A stretch of DNA of 64,000 nt from Stutzerimonas balearica DSM 6083 (GTDB lineage: Bacteria; Pseudomonadota; Gammaproteobacteria; Pseudomonadales; Pseudomonadaceae): the NCBI RefSeq assembly GCF_000818015.1, contig NZ_CP007511.1:62001-126000 (forward strand), written 5' to 3'. The notes below the pieces were generated by a model. The model made no database searches. It was not told where the DNA came from and saw only the letters and a list, made by a program, of their open reading frames with translations. Shown here piece after piece: positions 17,251-26,456 of this stretch; positions within the stretch are counted from its first letter, which is position 1; each line of letters begins with the position of its first letter. Made by a program: the position numbers and the translations under genes.

Positions 17251-17886
17251 TCAGCGGCCCGGGCCGATCAGCTCGGGCAGGCGCTCGGCGAGCCGCTCGA
17301 CCTTCAGCGGGGCGCGAATGAAGCCGCGCTGGCGCCCATCCGGGCCGATGATGACCAGGTTGCCGCTGTGGTCGACGGTGTAGTTCTCGCGGGTGGTGTC
17401 GCCGGGAATGTAGGGAATGCCGACGCCGTTGGCGAGCGTCTGGATGTCGTCCGGCGCGCCGGTCAGGCCGAGGAAGTTGGCGTTGAAATAGTCGAGGTAC
17501 TGCTTGAGCTGCGCCGGCGTGTCGCGCGCCGGATCGACGCTGACCAGCACCATGCGCAACGCTTCGCGGGTCGGCTCGGGCAACTGGCCGCGCAGCTGGC
17601 GCAACTCGGCGAGCGTCGCCGGGCAGATGTCCGGGCAATAGGTGTAGCCGAAGAACAGCAGCGTCCAGCCGCCCTCGAAGCGATCGACCGCCACCTGCTC
17701 GCCGTCCTGGCTGGTCAGGGTCACCGCCGGCACCTCGCGCGGCGTCGGCAGCAGCACGATGCCGGCGTCGAGCAGCGCCGCCGGGTCGGCCTGGCGTTCG
17801 CTGTTGAGCACCTTCGACACCGTCAGCCCGACGACCAGCGCGACCAGCGCGACGAGGATGAAGACGGTTTTCTGGATGCGGGTCAT
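17251..17886 (-). CDS. Sco1/SenC copper chaperone for cytochrome oxidase
   Basis: A 211-residue membrane-anchored thioredoxin-fold protein. One TM helix (about 7-25) is followed by the copper-binding motif C84-P-D-I-C88 (FFGYTYCPDICPATL) and the third ligand H173 in TVDHSGN. Sco proteins deliver copper to the CuA site of subunit II and keep its cysteines reduced. It is the last gene of the oxidase locus, 17 bases after ctaB. All three copper ligands are present. The start follows a GGAG-type site and gives an intact anchor. Confidence 0.93.
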   Translation of the reverse strand: MTRIQKTVFILVALVALVVGLTVSKVLNSERQADPAALLDAGIVLLPTPREVPAVTLTSQDGEQVAVDRFEGGWTLLFFGYTYCPDICPATLAELRQLRGQLPEPTREALRMVLVSVDPARDTPAQLKQYLDYFNANFLGLTGAPDDIQTLANGVGIPYIPGDTTRENYTVDHSGNLVIIGPDGRQRGFIRAPLKVERLAERLPELIGPGR

Positions 17887-17903
17887 CGATGCTCCTGCGA
17901 TGG

Positions 17904-18803
17904 CTAGACGTTGAGCAGCAGATAATGGTCGACGAGCAGGGCGATGAACAGCGCGAACAGGTACCAGATGCTGAATTTGAAGGTGCGAATCGCCGCATGT
18001 GGCCGGCTGTCGCGGTACAGCGCGATCGCCCAGTAGAGAAAGCGCGCACCGAGCACGGCGGCGGCCGCCAGGTACAGCGGGCCGCTCATGTGGATGACGT
18101 AGGGCATGAAGCTGACCGCCAGCAGCACCGCCGTGTAGAGCAGGATGTGCACCTTGGTGTAGTGCACGCCATGGGTCACCGGCAGCATCGGAATGTTGAC
18201 CTTGGCGTACTCGGCCTTGCGGTGGATGGCCAGCGCCCAGAAGTGCGGCGGCGTCCAGGCGAAGATGATCAGCACCAGCAGCAGCGGTTCGGCACTGATC
18301 TGCCCGGTCACCGCGACCCAGCCGAGCAGCGGCGGCGCGGCGCCGGCCAGCCCGCCGATGACGATGTTCTGCGGCGTCGCGCGCTTGAGAAAGCCGGTAT
18401 AGATCACCGCGTAGCCGATCAGCGAGGCCAGCGTCAGCCAGGCGGCGAGGGCGTTGGTGAAGGTCAGCAGCAGGGCCAGCCCGCTGACGCCGAGAACGAA
18501 GGCGAAGGTCAGTGCCGCCGCCGGCGAGACCCGGCCTTCGGCCAGCGGCCGCTTGTGCGTGCGGGCCATCACCGAATCGATCTGCCGGTCCACCACATGG
18601 TTCACCGCCGCCGCGCCGCCGGCACACAGGGCGATACCGAGGTTGCCGAACAGCAGCACCGTCCAGGGCACCCCGGCGCGGGTGGCGAGAAACATGCCGA
18701 CCAGCGAGGTGATCAGCATCAGCACCACCACTTTCGGCTTGGTCAGCTCCAGGTAGTCGCGCCAGCCGGCCTGGCCGCGGCGAACGCTGAGTAGAGTGGC
18801 CAT
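17904..18803 (-). CDS. ctaB: protoheme IX farnesyltransferase (haem O synthase)
   Basis: A 299-residue polytopic UbiA-family prenyltransferase that adds a farnesyl group to haem B to make haem O, the first step to haem A. The Mg/prenyl-diphosphate motif [20 protein letters not shown] lies in the first cytoplasmic loop, and the second polar loop has [14 protein letters not shown] and [13 protein letters not shown]. About nine TM segments are visible. The ATG has a GGAGG-type site immediately upstream (GAAGGAGACCTCC). It lies between ctaA and the Sco gene. Also called cyoE in quinol-oxidase loci, but here it serves the aa3-type oxidase. Confidence 0.95.
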   Translation of the reverse strand: MATLLSVRRGQAGWRDYLELTKPKVVVLMLITSLVGMFLATRAGVPWTVLLFGNLGIALCAGGAAAVNHVVDRQIDSVMARTHKRPLAEGRVSPAAALTFAFVLGVSGLALLLTFTNALAAWLTLASLIGYAVIYTGFLKRATPQNIVIGGLAGAAPPLLGWVAVTGQISAEPLLLVLIIFAWTPPHFWALAIHRKAEYAKVNIPMLPVTHGVHYTKVHILLYTAVLLAVSFMPYVIHMSGPLYLAAAAVLGARFLYWAIALYRDSRPHAAIRTFKFSIWYLFALFIALLVDHYLLLNV

Positions 18804-18819
18804 GGAGGTCTCCTTCTGA

Positions 18820-19878
18820 TCAGGCACCGGGCAGCTCGAGCCGGCCGGTGCGGGGTGGGAGCGGGGAGTCGCTGGCACTCGCCGGCTGGAGCAGGCGAGC
18901 CGGGCGCAGCCGGTAGTTGATCGTTACCAGCACCAGCAGCAGCAACGCGCCGCCGCCGTTGTGCGCCACGGCCACGGCCAGCGGCAGGCTCAGCAGGACA
19001 TTGGCGATGCCGAGGCCGAGCTGCAGCGCCAGCGCACCGAGCAGGAGGGCCGCCAGCCGGCCGAAGCCGTGTCGGTAGAGCTGCCAGGCCAGGGCCAGCA
19101 GTACCAGCGCGACCGTCAGCGCGCCGAGCCGATGGCCGACATGAATGGCGGTGCGCGCCTCGCCGTAGAGCAGGCCACCGAGGTAGTTGGAGCCGATCTC
19201 GTGGTGGGTCAGGTCATAGGCGCGGGCAAAATCCATCGCAGGCCACCACTGGCCATGGCAGGTGGGGAAATCGATGCAGGCCACCGCTGCGTAGTTGCTG
19301 CTGACCCAGCCCCCCAGGGCGATCTGTAGAACCACCAGAGCCAGCGCGGCGCCGGCAAACGCGCGCAGCCGTGCCGGCACGCCAGCCAGCGCCGGCCAGC
19401 GGTCGGCCAGGCGCAGGCACAGCAGCAACAACAGGCTCAGGGTGGTGAACCCCCCCAGCAGATGCGCCGTGACCACCTGCGGCCAGAGCTGCAGGGTCAC
19501 CGTCCACATGCCGAACAGCGCCTGGGCGATGACCACGGCGAGCAGCACGAGCGGCAGCTTCAGCGGCTGGCCCGGTTGCCCGCGGCGGCGCAGCGCCTGC
19601 AGCGCCAGGGCGAGAATCAGCAGGCCCAGCCCGCCGGCGAAATAACGGTGGACCATCTCGTTCCAGCCTTTCTCGACCTCCAGCGGCGCCGCCGGGAAGC
19701 GCTCGGCGGCCAGCGCCTGTTGCGCCTCGCTCATCGGCACCGCGAGAAAGCCGTAGCAGCCCGGCCAGTCCGGGCAGCCGAGCCCGGCGTGGGTCAGCCG
19801 GGTATAGGCGCCCAGCAGCACCACGACCCCGGCCAGCAGGGTAGCGAGCAGCGCGAGGCGGAATCCGGGGCGGGCCAT
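18820..19878 (-). CDS. ctaA: haem A synthase (COX15/CtaA)
   Basis: A 352-residue eight-helix membrane protein converting haem O to haem A by oxidising the C8 methyl. The four conserved haem-ligand histidines are seen in NEMVHRY, TAHLLGG, HVGHR and AVAHNGG. An extracytoplasmic cysteine pair is present in [11 protein letters not shown] second pair-like segment is CIDFPTC. It lies directly upstream of ctaB, matching the pathway order of the locus. Confidence 0.94.
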   Translation of the reverse strand: MARPGFRLALLATLLAGVVVLLGAYTRLTHAGLGCPDWPGCYGFLAVPMSEAQQALAAERFPAAPLEVEKGWNEMVHRYFAGGLGLLILALALQALRRRGQPGQPLKLPLVLLAVVIAQALFGMWTVTLQLWPQVVTAHLLGGFTTLSLLLLLCLRLADRWPALAGVPARLRAFAGAALALVVLQIALGGWVSSNYAAVACIDFPTCHGQWWPAMDFARAYDLTHHEIGSNYLGGLLYGEARTAIHVGHRLGALTVALVLLALAWQLYRHGFGRLAALLLGALALQLGLGIANVLLSLPLAVAVAHNGGGALLLLVLVTINYRLRPARLLQPASASDSPLPPRTGRLELPGA

Positions 19879-19944
19879 CGATTGCTCCTTGTGTTGGGCA
19901 CGTCTGTTGTTGTGGGACTTCAGCGAAACGCCTGAGTGCCACGC

Positions 19945-20526
19945 TCAGCCGATCTGCGACGACTTGAGCAGGTGGCGCAGGTCCTCGAGGATCGCCTTGC
20001 CGTTGGCCTCGCTGCCGTAGCGCAGGACCAGGTTGCCGTGCGGGTCGACGATCCAGAGCTGGGCACCGGCAGGCAGCTCGCCGTTGCTGCGGTAAGCGGC
20101 CGGGTCCAGCGGATAACGGGCGAGTTGCGGATATTCGGCGCGCAGCTGGGCCTCGTAGGCGGCATCCAGGCTGCCGGCGCTGGCCAGCGCATGGCCGGCA
20201 CGCGCGGCATCGCGCGCCAGGCCGATATGGATCTGCCGGGCCAGGTAGACCAGCTGCCGGCAGCTTTGCGCGCAGCCGTCGGGGGCCGTCACCAGGAGTT
20301 CCCAGCGATGCGTGGCGGCCGCGCTGACCCCAAGTGCCGCACGATCACGCCCGTCGGCGACGAGCACGCCGTCATAGTTGCGGCTGTCCGGCACCCAGAA
20401 GCCGAAGCGGTACATCGCCGAGGCCAGCAGCATCGGCAGCAGCACGATGGCCAGGATCAGCAGCAGTTGCAGACGGCCGCGACCGCGGCGCGGGGCTTCG
20501 GCTGGAAAGGAGGCGAGCCTGTTCAT
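19945..20526 (-). CDS. membrane-anchored protein of the cytochrome oxidase locus (PA0111-like)
   Basis: A 193-residue protein with one N-terminal TM (LLLILAIVLLPMLLASAMY) and a periplasmic domain. A CAQSC cysteine pair and the pattern WELLVTAPDGCAQSCRQLVYLARQI resemble a Sco/thioredoxin-like core, and the end reads LWIVDPHGNLVLRYGSEANGKAILEDL, like the last strands of Sco. It may be a thiol or copper factor for oxidase assembly (inference). Its start overlaps the Surf1 stop (ATGA), and ctaA follows. I know it as a conserved hypothetical in Pseudomonas cox loci. Confidence 0.8.
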   Translation of the reverse strand: MNRLASFPAEAPRRGRGRLQLLLILAIVLLPMLLASAMYRFGFWVPDSRNYDGVLVADGRDRAALGVSAAATHRWELLVTAPDGCAQSCRQLVYLARQIHIGLARDAARAGHALASAGSLDAAYEAQLRAEYPQLARYPLDPAAYRSNGELPAGAQLWIVDPHGNLVLRYGSEANGKAILEDLRHLLKSSQIG

Positions 20527-21230
20527 GCGGGACTCCTGCGTGCCTGATGCACGCCGAAATAGATGAAGAGTGCGAGCAGCGCGGCGGCCAGGGCGAACCA
20601 CTGCACCGCATAGCCCAGGTGCTGTTGCGGACTCATGCTGGTCACCGGCCAGTCCGCGCGATAGGCCGCCGGGCCGGGTTCCAGGCGCAGTTCGCGGTCG
20701 ACGCCCTGACGCTCCAGCAGCGCCCAGAGTTCGTCGGGCGCGACATGGTTGATCAGCCGTGGCCAGCCTTCGGACATCCAGCGATTGAGGATGAACGGTT
20801 CGCGCGAGGGCGCGTACACCCAGGCGGCCAGCTTCAGTGGCTGCTCCGGGGTATCGAATTGCGGGGGCACGCGGCGGTCCGGCCAGGGGATCCAGCCGCG
20901 GTTGAGCAGCACCCAGCGCCCGCTCGGCTCGTCGAAGAAGGGCTGCAGCAGCTCGACGCCGACCTGGCCGTCGCGGGTGCGGTTGTCGAGCAGAAAGCTG
21001 TGCTCGGCATCGAAGCGGCCCTGCAGCCAGACCCGGCTGTAGGCCGGGTCGTCGAGCAGGTCGATGCGCTCGACGGCGACCGGCGCGGCTTGCTGGCGGG
21101 CGGCCTGACGCTCGAGCAGCTCGCGCTTCTGTTCGCTGCGCTCGAGCTGCCAGAAGCCCAGCCAGACCAGCGTCGGCAGCAGCGCGAGCACCAGCAGGCT
21201 CGGTAGCAGGCCGGGGCGGAAGCGGCTCAT
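20523..21230 (-). CDS. SURF1-family oxidase assembly protein
   Basis: A 235-residue protein with the SURF1 topology: a TM helix at 10-27 (LLVLALLPTLVWLGFWQLER), a periplasmic domain containing LQGRFDAEHSFLLDNRT and VLLNRGWIPWPDRR, and a C-terminal TM (YAVQWFALAAALLALFIYFG). SURF1 helps insert haem A into subunit I. The GxWQLER-type motif and the NRGW motif are both present. It overlaps the downstream hypothetical gene by four bases. It is divergent from the DUF2909 gene at 21301. Confidence 0.93.
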   Translation of the reverse strand: MSRFRPGLLPSLLVLALLPTLVWLGFWQLERSEQKRELLERQAARQQAAPVAVERIDLLDDPAYSRVWLQGRFDAEHSFLLDNRTRDGQVGVELLQPFFDEPSGRWVLLNRGWIPWPDRRVPPQFDTPEQPLKLAAWVYAPSREPFILNRWMSEGWPRLINHVAPDELWALLERQGVDRELRLEPGPAAYRADWPVTSMSPQQHLGYAVQWFALAAALLALFIYFGVHQARRSPA

Positions 21231-21300
21231 GGCCTGCTCCGCCGGCTATGGATTCGGCTGGCTATACTGCACCTCCATCACCCCTGTCGTGGATCGGCTC

Positions 21301-21501
21301 ATGCTCAAGGCGGCGATCGTTCTGTCGTTAGTAGCCACAGTGGTCAGCTTGTTCAGCGGCCTGTTCTTTCTTGTTCGCGACGAGGGCCGCACCTCGCGTG
21401 TGCTCGTCTCCCTCACCGTGCGCGTGGCGCTCAGCGCCGTGACCCTCGCGCTGATTGCCTGGGGCTTCTGGTCCGGCCAGCTGACGCCGGGGTTCGGCTG
21501 A
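21301..21501 (+). CDS. DUF2909 twin-TM protein in the cox locus
   Basis: A 66-residue protein with two TM helices (about 3-24 and 40-60) joined by a short loop containing RDEGRTSRVLVSLTVRVALS, the pattern of the DUF2909 family found in Pseudomonas cytochrome oxidase loci. It alone in the locus is transcribed rightward, between the SURF1 and coxC genes. A TATACT -10-like hexamer sits 33-38 bases upstream (21263-21268) without a good -35. Role unknown; an accessory of oxidase assembly is inferred from position only. Confidence 0.8.
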   Translation: MLKAAIVLSLVATVVSLFSGLFFLVRDEGRTSRVLVSLTVRVALSAVTLALIAWGFWSGQLTPGFG

Positions 21502-21506
21502 CCGCC

Positions 21507-22403
21507 TCAGAGCACGTAGACGAAGACGAACAGCCCGATCCACACCACGTCGACGAAGTGCCAGTACCAGGCGCCCGCCTCGAAGCCGAAGTGGTGCTCG
21601 GCATCGAAGTGCCCGCGCAGGATGCGGATGAACATGACCGTGAGAATGATCGTGCCCATGGTCACGTGGGCGCCATGAAACCCGGTGAGCATGAAGAAGG
21701 TTGCGCCGTAGATGCCCGAGCCGAGCGTCAGGCCGAGCTCGTTGTAGGCGTGCACGTATTCCTCGGCCTGCAGGATGAGGAAGGCGGCACCGAGCAGGAT
21801 GGTCACGCCCAGGCCGAGCTTCAGCTTGCTGCGGTCACCCTTGCGCAGCGCATGGTGCGCCCAGGTCAGGGTGAAGCTGGAGCTGACCAGCAGGATGGTG
21901 TTGACCAGCGGCAGGCCCCAGGGGCTGATGGTGCCTTCGGGCGCCGGGTAGAGCTTCGGGTCCGGGTTGTTCATCAGCGGCCAGCTGTACTCGAAATTCG
22001 GCCAGAGCATCGCGCTGACGCCCTTGTCGCCCTCGCCGTCCAGCCAGGGGCCGACCCAGTAGCGGATGTAGAACAGCGCGCCGAAGAAGGCGAGAAAGAA
22101 CATCACCTCCGAGAAGATGAACCAGCTCATGCCCCAGCGGAACGAGCGGTCCATCTGGGCGCTGTAGAGCCCGGCGCGGCTTTCCTTCACCACCGAGCCG
22201 AACCAGCCGAACATCATGTAGGCAATCAGCAGGGCGCCGACGAAAAAGATCAGCGGCCCGCTGGATTCGGCGCGTTCGGCCTTGAGGTCGTTGAACCAGG
22301 TGCCGAGGCCGAAGAAGGTCACCAGCAAGGCTACGGTGGCGATGATCGGCCATTTGCTCTGGGCCGGGACGTAGTACTGCTCGTGCGTGCTCTGGTGGCT
22401 CAT
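21507..22403 (-). CDS. coxC: cytochrome c oxidase subunit III
   Basis: A 298-residue subunit III of the aa3-type oxidase in the inner membrane. It carries family signatures GMSWFIFSEVMFFLAFFGALFY, ILQAEEYVHAY, GATFFMLTGFHGAHVTMG and the C-terminal WYWHFVDVVWIGLFVFVYVL. Seven TM helices are visible. Its ATG overlaps the ctaG stop by four bases, so translation is probably coupled. The stop lies only five bases from the convergent DUF2909 stop. Confidence 0.96.
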   Translation of the reverse strand: MSHQSTHEQYYVPAQSKWPIIATVALLVTFFGLGTWFNDLKAERAESSGPLIFFVGALLIAYMMFGWFGSVVKESRAGLYSAQMDRSFRWGMSWFIFSEVMFFLAFFGALFYIRYWVGPWLDGEGDKGVSAMLWPNFEYSWPLMNNPDPKLYPAPEGTISPWGLPLVNTILLVSSSFTLTWAHHALRKGDRSKLKLGLGVTILLGAAFLILQAEEYVHAYNELGLTLGSGIYGATFFMLTGFHGAHVTMGTIILTVMFIRILRGHFDAEHHFGFEAGAWYWHFVDVVWIGLFVFVYVL

Positions 22404-22972
22404 TGCAGACGCTCCTTGGCTGAAGTCGCGTCGTGGACGGCGACCGGAGGCTGGCGGGAGGTGATGTCGAACAGCGTGTAGGCGAGGGTCAGGTGGCGGA
22501 TGTCGGCCGGCAGGTCGCGATCGACGATGAAGCGCACCGGCATCTCGATGCGCTCGCCGGGCTGCAGCACCTGCTGGGTGAAGCAGAAGCACTCGGTCTT
22601 GTGAAAGTAGGCCGCGGCCCGCGACGGCGACACGCTGGGGATCGCCTGCGCGGTCATCGGCTTGTCGGTCGGGTTGTAGGCGATGAAGCGCATCTCGCGG
22701 TTGGCGCCGGGGTTCACCTCGAGCTGGTCGGCCAGCGGCTGGAACTCCCAGACCATTCCGGCGGCATTGGTGGCGAGGAACTGCACGCGCACCTGGCGCG
22801 CCTCGTCGGCCATCTGCGCGCCGCTGTAGGCGCCGGCGGTCTTGCCGTTGATGCCGAACGCCTTGCACATCACGTCGTAGATCGGCACCAGGGCGAAGCC
22901 AAAGGCGAACATCACCGCCACCAGCAGCAGTAGCCGGCGGACCAGGCGGGCGGTGGGCATTTCAGCGCTCAT
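22400..22972 (-). CDS. ctaG: Cox11/CtaG copper chaperone for CuB
   Basis: A 190-residue protein with one N-terminal TM (about 11-33) and a periplasmic domain that carries the copper motif C128-F-C130 in TECFCFTQQ. Cox11 supplies copper to the CuB centre of subunit I. Other family signatures: FLATNAAGMVWEFQP, NREMRFIAYNPTDKP, and the closing LTLAYTLFD. Start and stop both overlap neighbours by four bases: the start with a 37-codon ORF, the stop with coxC. Confidence 0.95.
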   Translation of the reverse strand: MSAEMPTARLVRRLLLLVAVMFAFGFALVPIYDVMCKAFGINGKTAGAYSGAQMADEARQVRVQFLATNAAGMVWEFQPLADQLEVNPGANREMRFIAYNPTDKPMTAQAIPSVSPSRAAAYFHKTECFCFTQQVLQPGERIEMPVRFIVDRDLPADIRHLTLAYTLFDITSRQPPVAVHDATSAKERLQ

Positions 22973-23082
22973 GGGCGCGGCCTCGGCAGGCGCCGGGAGC
23001 GCGGCGCGCAGGCGCTGTCGTGGTGGCCTGCCCAGCCCGCGCCTTCCGGAGCGCCCGGTAGCGCAGCCTTCATGCCGTTCAT
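22969..23082 (-). CDS. 37-codon ORF bridging coxA and ctaG
   Basis: A very short reading frame (starting MNGMKAALPG, ending RLPRPRP) fills the gap between coxA and ctaG exactly. Its ATG overlaps the coxA stop (ATGA, 23079-23082) and its TGA overlaps the ctaG start (ATGA, 22969-22972). The peptide is rich in G, A, P and R, has no TM helix, and contains HHDSAC. It may be a real small oxidase-assembly peptide, or merely a translational bridge that lets ribosomes pass from coxA to ctaG. The junctions support translation. Function is unknown. Confidence 0.5.
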   Translation of the reverse strand: MNGMKAALPGAPEGAGWAGHHDSACAPRSRRLPRPRP

Positions 23083-24716
23083 GGCGTCAGCTCCCCGCCG
23101 GTGCCCTTGCGGTGTTCATGCACGTCGTTGAGGTCCGGCGGCGTCTGGAAGGTGTGATAGGGCGCCGGTGAGGGCACGCTCCATTCCAGCCCCTCGGCAC
23201 CGTCCCAGGGCTTGGCCGGCGCCGGGACGCCGCCGCGAATGCATTTGATGACGATGAACAGAAACAACAGCTGCGTGGCGCCGAATAGGAAGGCGCCGAT
23301 ACTCGAGATCATGTTGAAGTTGGCGAACATCATGTTGTAGTCCGGGATGCGTCGCGGCATGCCGGCCAGGCCAACGAAGTGCATCGGGAAGAACGCCAGG
23401 TTCATGCCGATGAAGCTCATCCAGAAATGCAGCTTGGCCAGGGTCTCGTCATACATGTGCCCGGTCCACTTCGGCAGCCAGTAGTAGGCCGAGGCGAAGA
23501 TGCCGAAGATCGCCCCCGGCACCAGCACGTAGTGGAAGTGCGCCACCACGAAGTAGGTGTCGTGGTACTGGAAGTCCGCCGGGGCGATGGCCAGCATCAG
23601 CCCGGAGAAGCCGCCGATGGTGAAGAGGATGACGAAGGCCACGGCGAACAGCATCGGCGCCTCGAAGGTCAGCGAGCCGCGCCACATCGTCGACACCCAG
23701 TTGAACACCTTCACCCCGGTGGGCACGGCGATCAGCATGGTGGCGTACATGAAGAACAGCTCGCCGGTCAGCGGGATGCCGACGGTGAACATGTGGTGCG
23801 CCCAGACGATGAAGGAGAGGAAGGCGATCGCGCCGGTGGCGTAAACCATCGAGGTGTAGCCGAACAGCGGCTTGCGGCTGAACGCCGGGATGATCGAGCT
23901 GACCGCGCCGAAGGCCGGCAGGATCATGATGTACACCTCGGGATGGCCGAAGAACCAGAACACGTGCTGGAACAGCACCGGGTCGCCGCCACCGGCCGCG
24001 CTGAAGAAGCTGGTGCCGAAGTGGATGTCCATCAGCATCATGGTCACCACGCCCGCCAGCACCGGCATCACCGCGATCAAGAGGAAGGCGGTGATCAGCC
24101 AGGTCCAGACGAACAGCGGCATCTTCATCAGCGTCATGCCTGGCGCGCGCAGGTTGAGGATGGTGGCGATCACGTTGATCGCACCCATGATCGAGCTGAT
24201 GCCCATCAGGTGGATGGCGAAGATGAAGAAGGTCACCGACTCCGGCGCGTAGGTCGTCGACAGCGGCGCGTAGAAGGTCCAGCCGAAGTTCGGCCCGCCG
24301 CCTTCCATGAACAGGGTCGAAACCAGCAGGCCGAAGGCCGCCGGCAGCAGCCAGAAGCTGAAGTTGTTCATCCGCGGCAGCGCCATGTCCGGCGCGCCGA
24401 TCATCAGCGGGATCATCCAGTTGGCCAGGCCGACGAACGCCGGCATCACCGCGCCGAAGACCATGATCAGGCCGTGCATGGTGGTCATCTGATTGAAGAA
24501 TTCCGGCTGCACGATCTGCAGGCCCGGCTGGAACAGCTCGGCGCGGATCACCATGGCCATCGAGCCGCCGAGCAGAAAGGCGCAGAAGCTGAACCACAGG
24601 TACATCGAGCCGATGTCCTTGTGGTTGGTGGTCAGCAGCCAGCGCGAGAGCCCCTTGGCCGGGCCGTGGTGGTGGTCATGCGCGGCATGCCCATGATCGT
24701 CGATCACTGCACTCAT
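23079..24716 (-). CDS. coxA: cytochrome c oxidase subunit I
   Basis: A 545-residue catalytic subunit of the aa3-type haem-copper oxidase, with about twelve TM helices. Visible signatures are the low-spin haem His in TTMHGLIMVFG, the WFFGHPEVYIM segment with the CuB His and cross-linked Tyr, the H-H pair in IVWAHHMFTVG, and the haem a3/a ligands in VVAHFHYVL. The N-terminus is His-rich (HGHAAHDHHHGPAKG), which may bind metal. It reduces O2 to water and pumps protons. It follows coxB by 12 bases. Confidence 0.97.
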   Translation of the reverse strand: MSAVIDDHGHAAHDHHHGPAKGLSRWLLTTNHKDIGSMYLWFSFCAFLLGGSMAMVIRAELFQPGLQIVQPEFFNQMTTMHGLIMVFGAVMPAFVGLANWMIPLMIGAPDMALPRMNNFSFWLLPAAFGLLVSTLFMEGGGPNFGWTFYAPLSTTYAPESVTFFIFAIHLMGISSIMGAINVIATILNLRAPGMTLMKMPLFVWTWLITAFLLIAVMPVLAGVVTMMLMDIHFGTSFFSAAGGGDPVLFQHVFWFFGHPEVYIMILPAFGAVSSIIPAFSRKPLFGYTSMVYATGAIAFLSFIVWAHHMFTVGIPLTGELFFMYATMLIAVPTGVKVFNWVSTMWRGSLTFEAPMLFAVAFVILFTIGGFSGLMLAIAPADFQYHDTYFVVAHFHYVLVPGAIFGIFASAYYWLPKWTGHMYDETLAKLHFWMSFIGMNLAFFPMHFVGLAGMPRRIPDYNMMFANFNMISSIGAFLFGATQLLFLFIVIKCIRGGVPAPAKPWDGAEGLEWSVPSPAPYHTFQTPPDLNDVHEHRKGTGGELTP

Positions 24717-24728
24717 CAGCCTGTCCTC

Positions 24729-25862
24729 TTACTGGGTGGCTTCTTCGGCCTGTTTGAAATCGAGCACGTCTTTCGGCGTGACCATGTCGCCCTTGTCGTT
24801 GCCCCACGAGTTGCGCTCGTAGGTGATGACCGCGGCGATATCGACCTCCGACAGCTGCTTGCCGAAGGCGGCCATGGCGGTGCCGGGCTTGCCGTTGAAG
24901 ACGATGTTCAGGTGCCCCTCGGGCTCGCCGGTGGCGATGGCCGAGCCCTTGAGCGCCGGGAACATCGGCGGCAGGCCCTCGCCGGTGGGCTGGTGGCAGC
25001 TGGCGCAGTTGGCCTGGTAGACCTTTTCGCCACGGGCGACGAGTTCTTCGAGGGTCCACTCCTTGCTGCTCAGCTCGGCGAGCTTGGCGGCCTCGGCCTT
25101 CTTCTCGCCGAGCCAGGTGGCGTAGTCCTCCTGCGACTTGACCTCGACCACCACCGGCATGAAGCCGTGGTCCTTGCCGCACAGCTCGGTGCACTGGCCG
25201 CGGAACAGGCCCGGTTGCTCGACGCGGGTCCAGGATTCGTTGACGAAGCCGGGGATGGCGTCCTTCTTCACCGCCAGTTCCGGCACCCACCAGGAGTGGA
25301 TGACGTCGGCGGCGGTGATCAGGAAGCGCACCTTGGCACCGGCCGGAATGACCAGCGGCTGGTCGACTTCCAGCAGGTAGTGCTCGCCCTTGGGCGCCTG
25401 GTTGTTGATCTGCTCGCGCGGGGTGGTGAGGTTGCTGAAGAACTCGACGTCTTCGCCCAGATACTTGTAGTGCCACTTCCACTGGTAGCCGGTGATCTGG
25501 ATATCGACGTCCGACTCGCTGGCATCGTAGATGTGCAGCAGCGTGCGCGTGGCCGGCACCGCCATGCCGATCAGGATCAGCAGCGGAATGACCGTCCAGA
25601 GCACTTCGACGCGGGTGTTCTCGTGGAAATTGGCCGCCTGCTGACGGCGCGAGCGGCGGTGGGCGATCATCGACCAGATCATCACGCCGAACACCAGCAC
25701 GCCGATGACGACGCAGATCCAGAAGATGGTCATGTGCAGGTCGAACACCGAGCGACTGACGTCGGTGGCACCCGAGCGCATGTTCACGTCCCAGGCGGCA
25801 CGGGCCTGAGCGACGGTCGCTAGCAGCCCAAGCCCCATCCAAGCGCGTGGATGTCGAGACAT
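24729..25862 (-). CDS. coxB: cytochrome c oxidase subunit II fused to a cytochrome c domain (caa3-type)
   Basis: A 377-residue subunit II with a signal peptide (MGLGLLATVAQARA), two TM helices (about 43-63 and 88-104), and the CuA domain. CuA ligands are complete: H189, C224, E226, C228, H232 and M235 (CTELCGKDHGFM). A C-terminal cytochrome c follows, with the haem motif C286-A-S-C-H290, so the enzyme carries its own electron donor. It is first in the leftward cox operon. The 271 bases upstream (25863-26133) hold no gene I can support and should contain the operon promoter. Confidence 0.96.
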   Translation of the reverse strand: MSRHPRAWMGLGLLATVAQARAAWDVNMRSGATDVSRSVFDLHMTIFWICVVIGVLVFGVMIWSMIAHRRSRRQQAANFHENTRVEVLWTVIPLLILIGMAVPATRTLLHIYDASESDVDIQITGYQWKWHYKYLGEDVEFFSNLTTPREQINNQAPKGEHYLLEVDQPLVIPAGAKVRFLITAADVIHSWWVPELAVKKDAIPGFVNESWTRVEQPGLFRGQCTELCGKDHGFMPVVVEVKSQEDYATWLGEKKAEAAKLAELSSKEWTLEELVARGEKVYQANCASCHQPTGEGLPPMFPALKGSAIATGEPEGHLNIVFNGKPGTAMAAFGKQLSEVDIAAVITYERNSWGNDKGDMVTPKDVLDFKQAEEATQ

Positions 25863-26133
25863 TGCGGGTTCCCCTTATGATTCTTGTTCTGGGCCAACCG
25901 CTCGGTTACGTCGCTTGCCTGACGGCATGTCTCGGGGCGTCTTGCCCGCGAAGCCGGTGGGTGTTGCTTCGGAACCGTCACCAACCTGGTCGCTGCACTA
26001 CGAGATCGGTGCAAGGCACAGGAGCCTTGTCGATCTGCTACCGGCGAACCCGGTCGGCGTTTGCACGCACGGTCGGATTGCTCAATCAGGTACGCCTGAC
26101 TCGGAGTATAGACAGCGATCCGGTGTAGGCAAT

Positions 26134-26397
26134 TCAGGCGCCGGAGCGCTCTACCTCGGCCTTCTGCGGCTCGTCGTTCTTTTTCACGCCACGAATGTTC
26201 ATCGCCGCCAGGCAGACCTGCAGGGTGATCAGCGCCCAGGCTTCGGCATACCAGCCCCAGATCACCCAGAGCAGGTTGCTCAGCAGAAAACAGCAGAAAC
26301 CGACGAAGCGCCGGCCCGGTCGCAACGAACCGATCAGCCAGGCAGCCGTCACCGTCACCACCATCGCCGGCCATTGCAGCAGGTCGATCCAGTCCAC
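26134..26397 (-). CDS. small membrane protein (YgjV/SWEET-like helices)
   Basis: An 87-residue protein with three hydrophobic helices (about 10-26, 33-49 and 50-68) and a charged tail. The GTG start at 26397 was chosen because a GGAGG site lies six bases upstream. Reading further upstream would enter the repeat array. The middle segment (GFCCFLLSNLLWVIWGWYAEAWALITLQVCLAAMNIRG) resembles small conserved inner-membrane proteins distantly like YgjV or half-SWEET transporters. Function unknown. It is transcribed toward the cox operon. Confidence 0.65.
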   Translation of the reverse strand: MDWIDLLQWPAMVVTVTAAWLIGSLRPGRRFVGFCCFLLSNLLWVIWGWYAEAWALITLQVCLAAMNIRGVKKNDEPQKAEVERSGA

Positions 26398-26456
26398 ATT
26401 GCCTCCAGGCTCGGGGTTCAGGAATTGGTGCCGTGGCGAGTGCAGATAGTTCCTCG

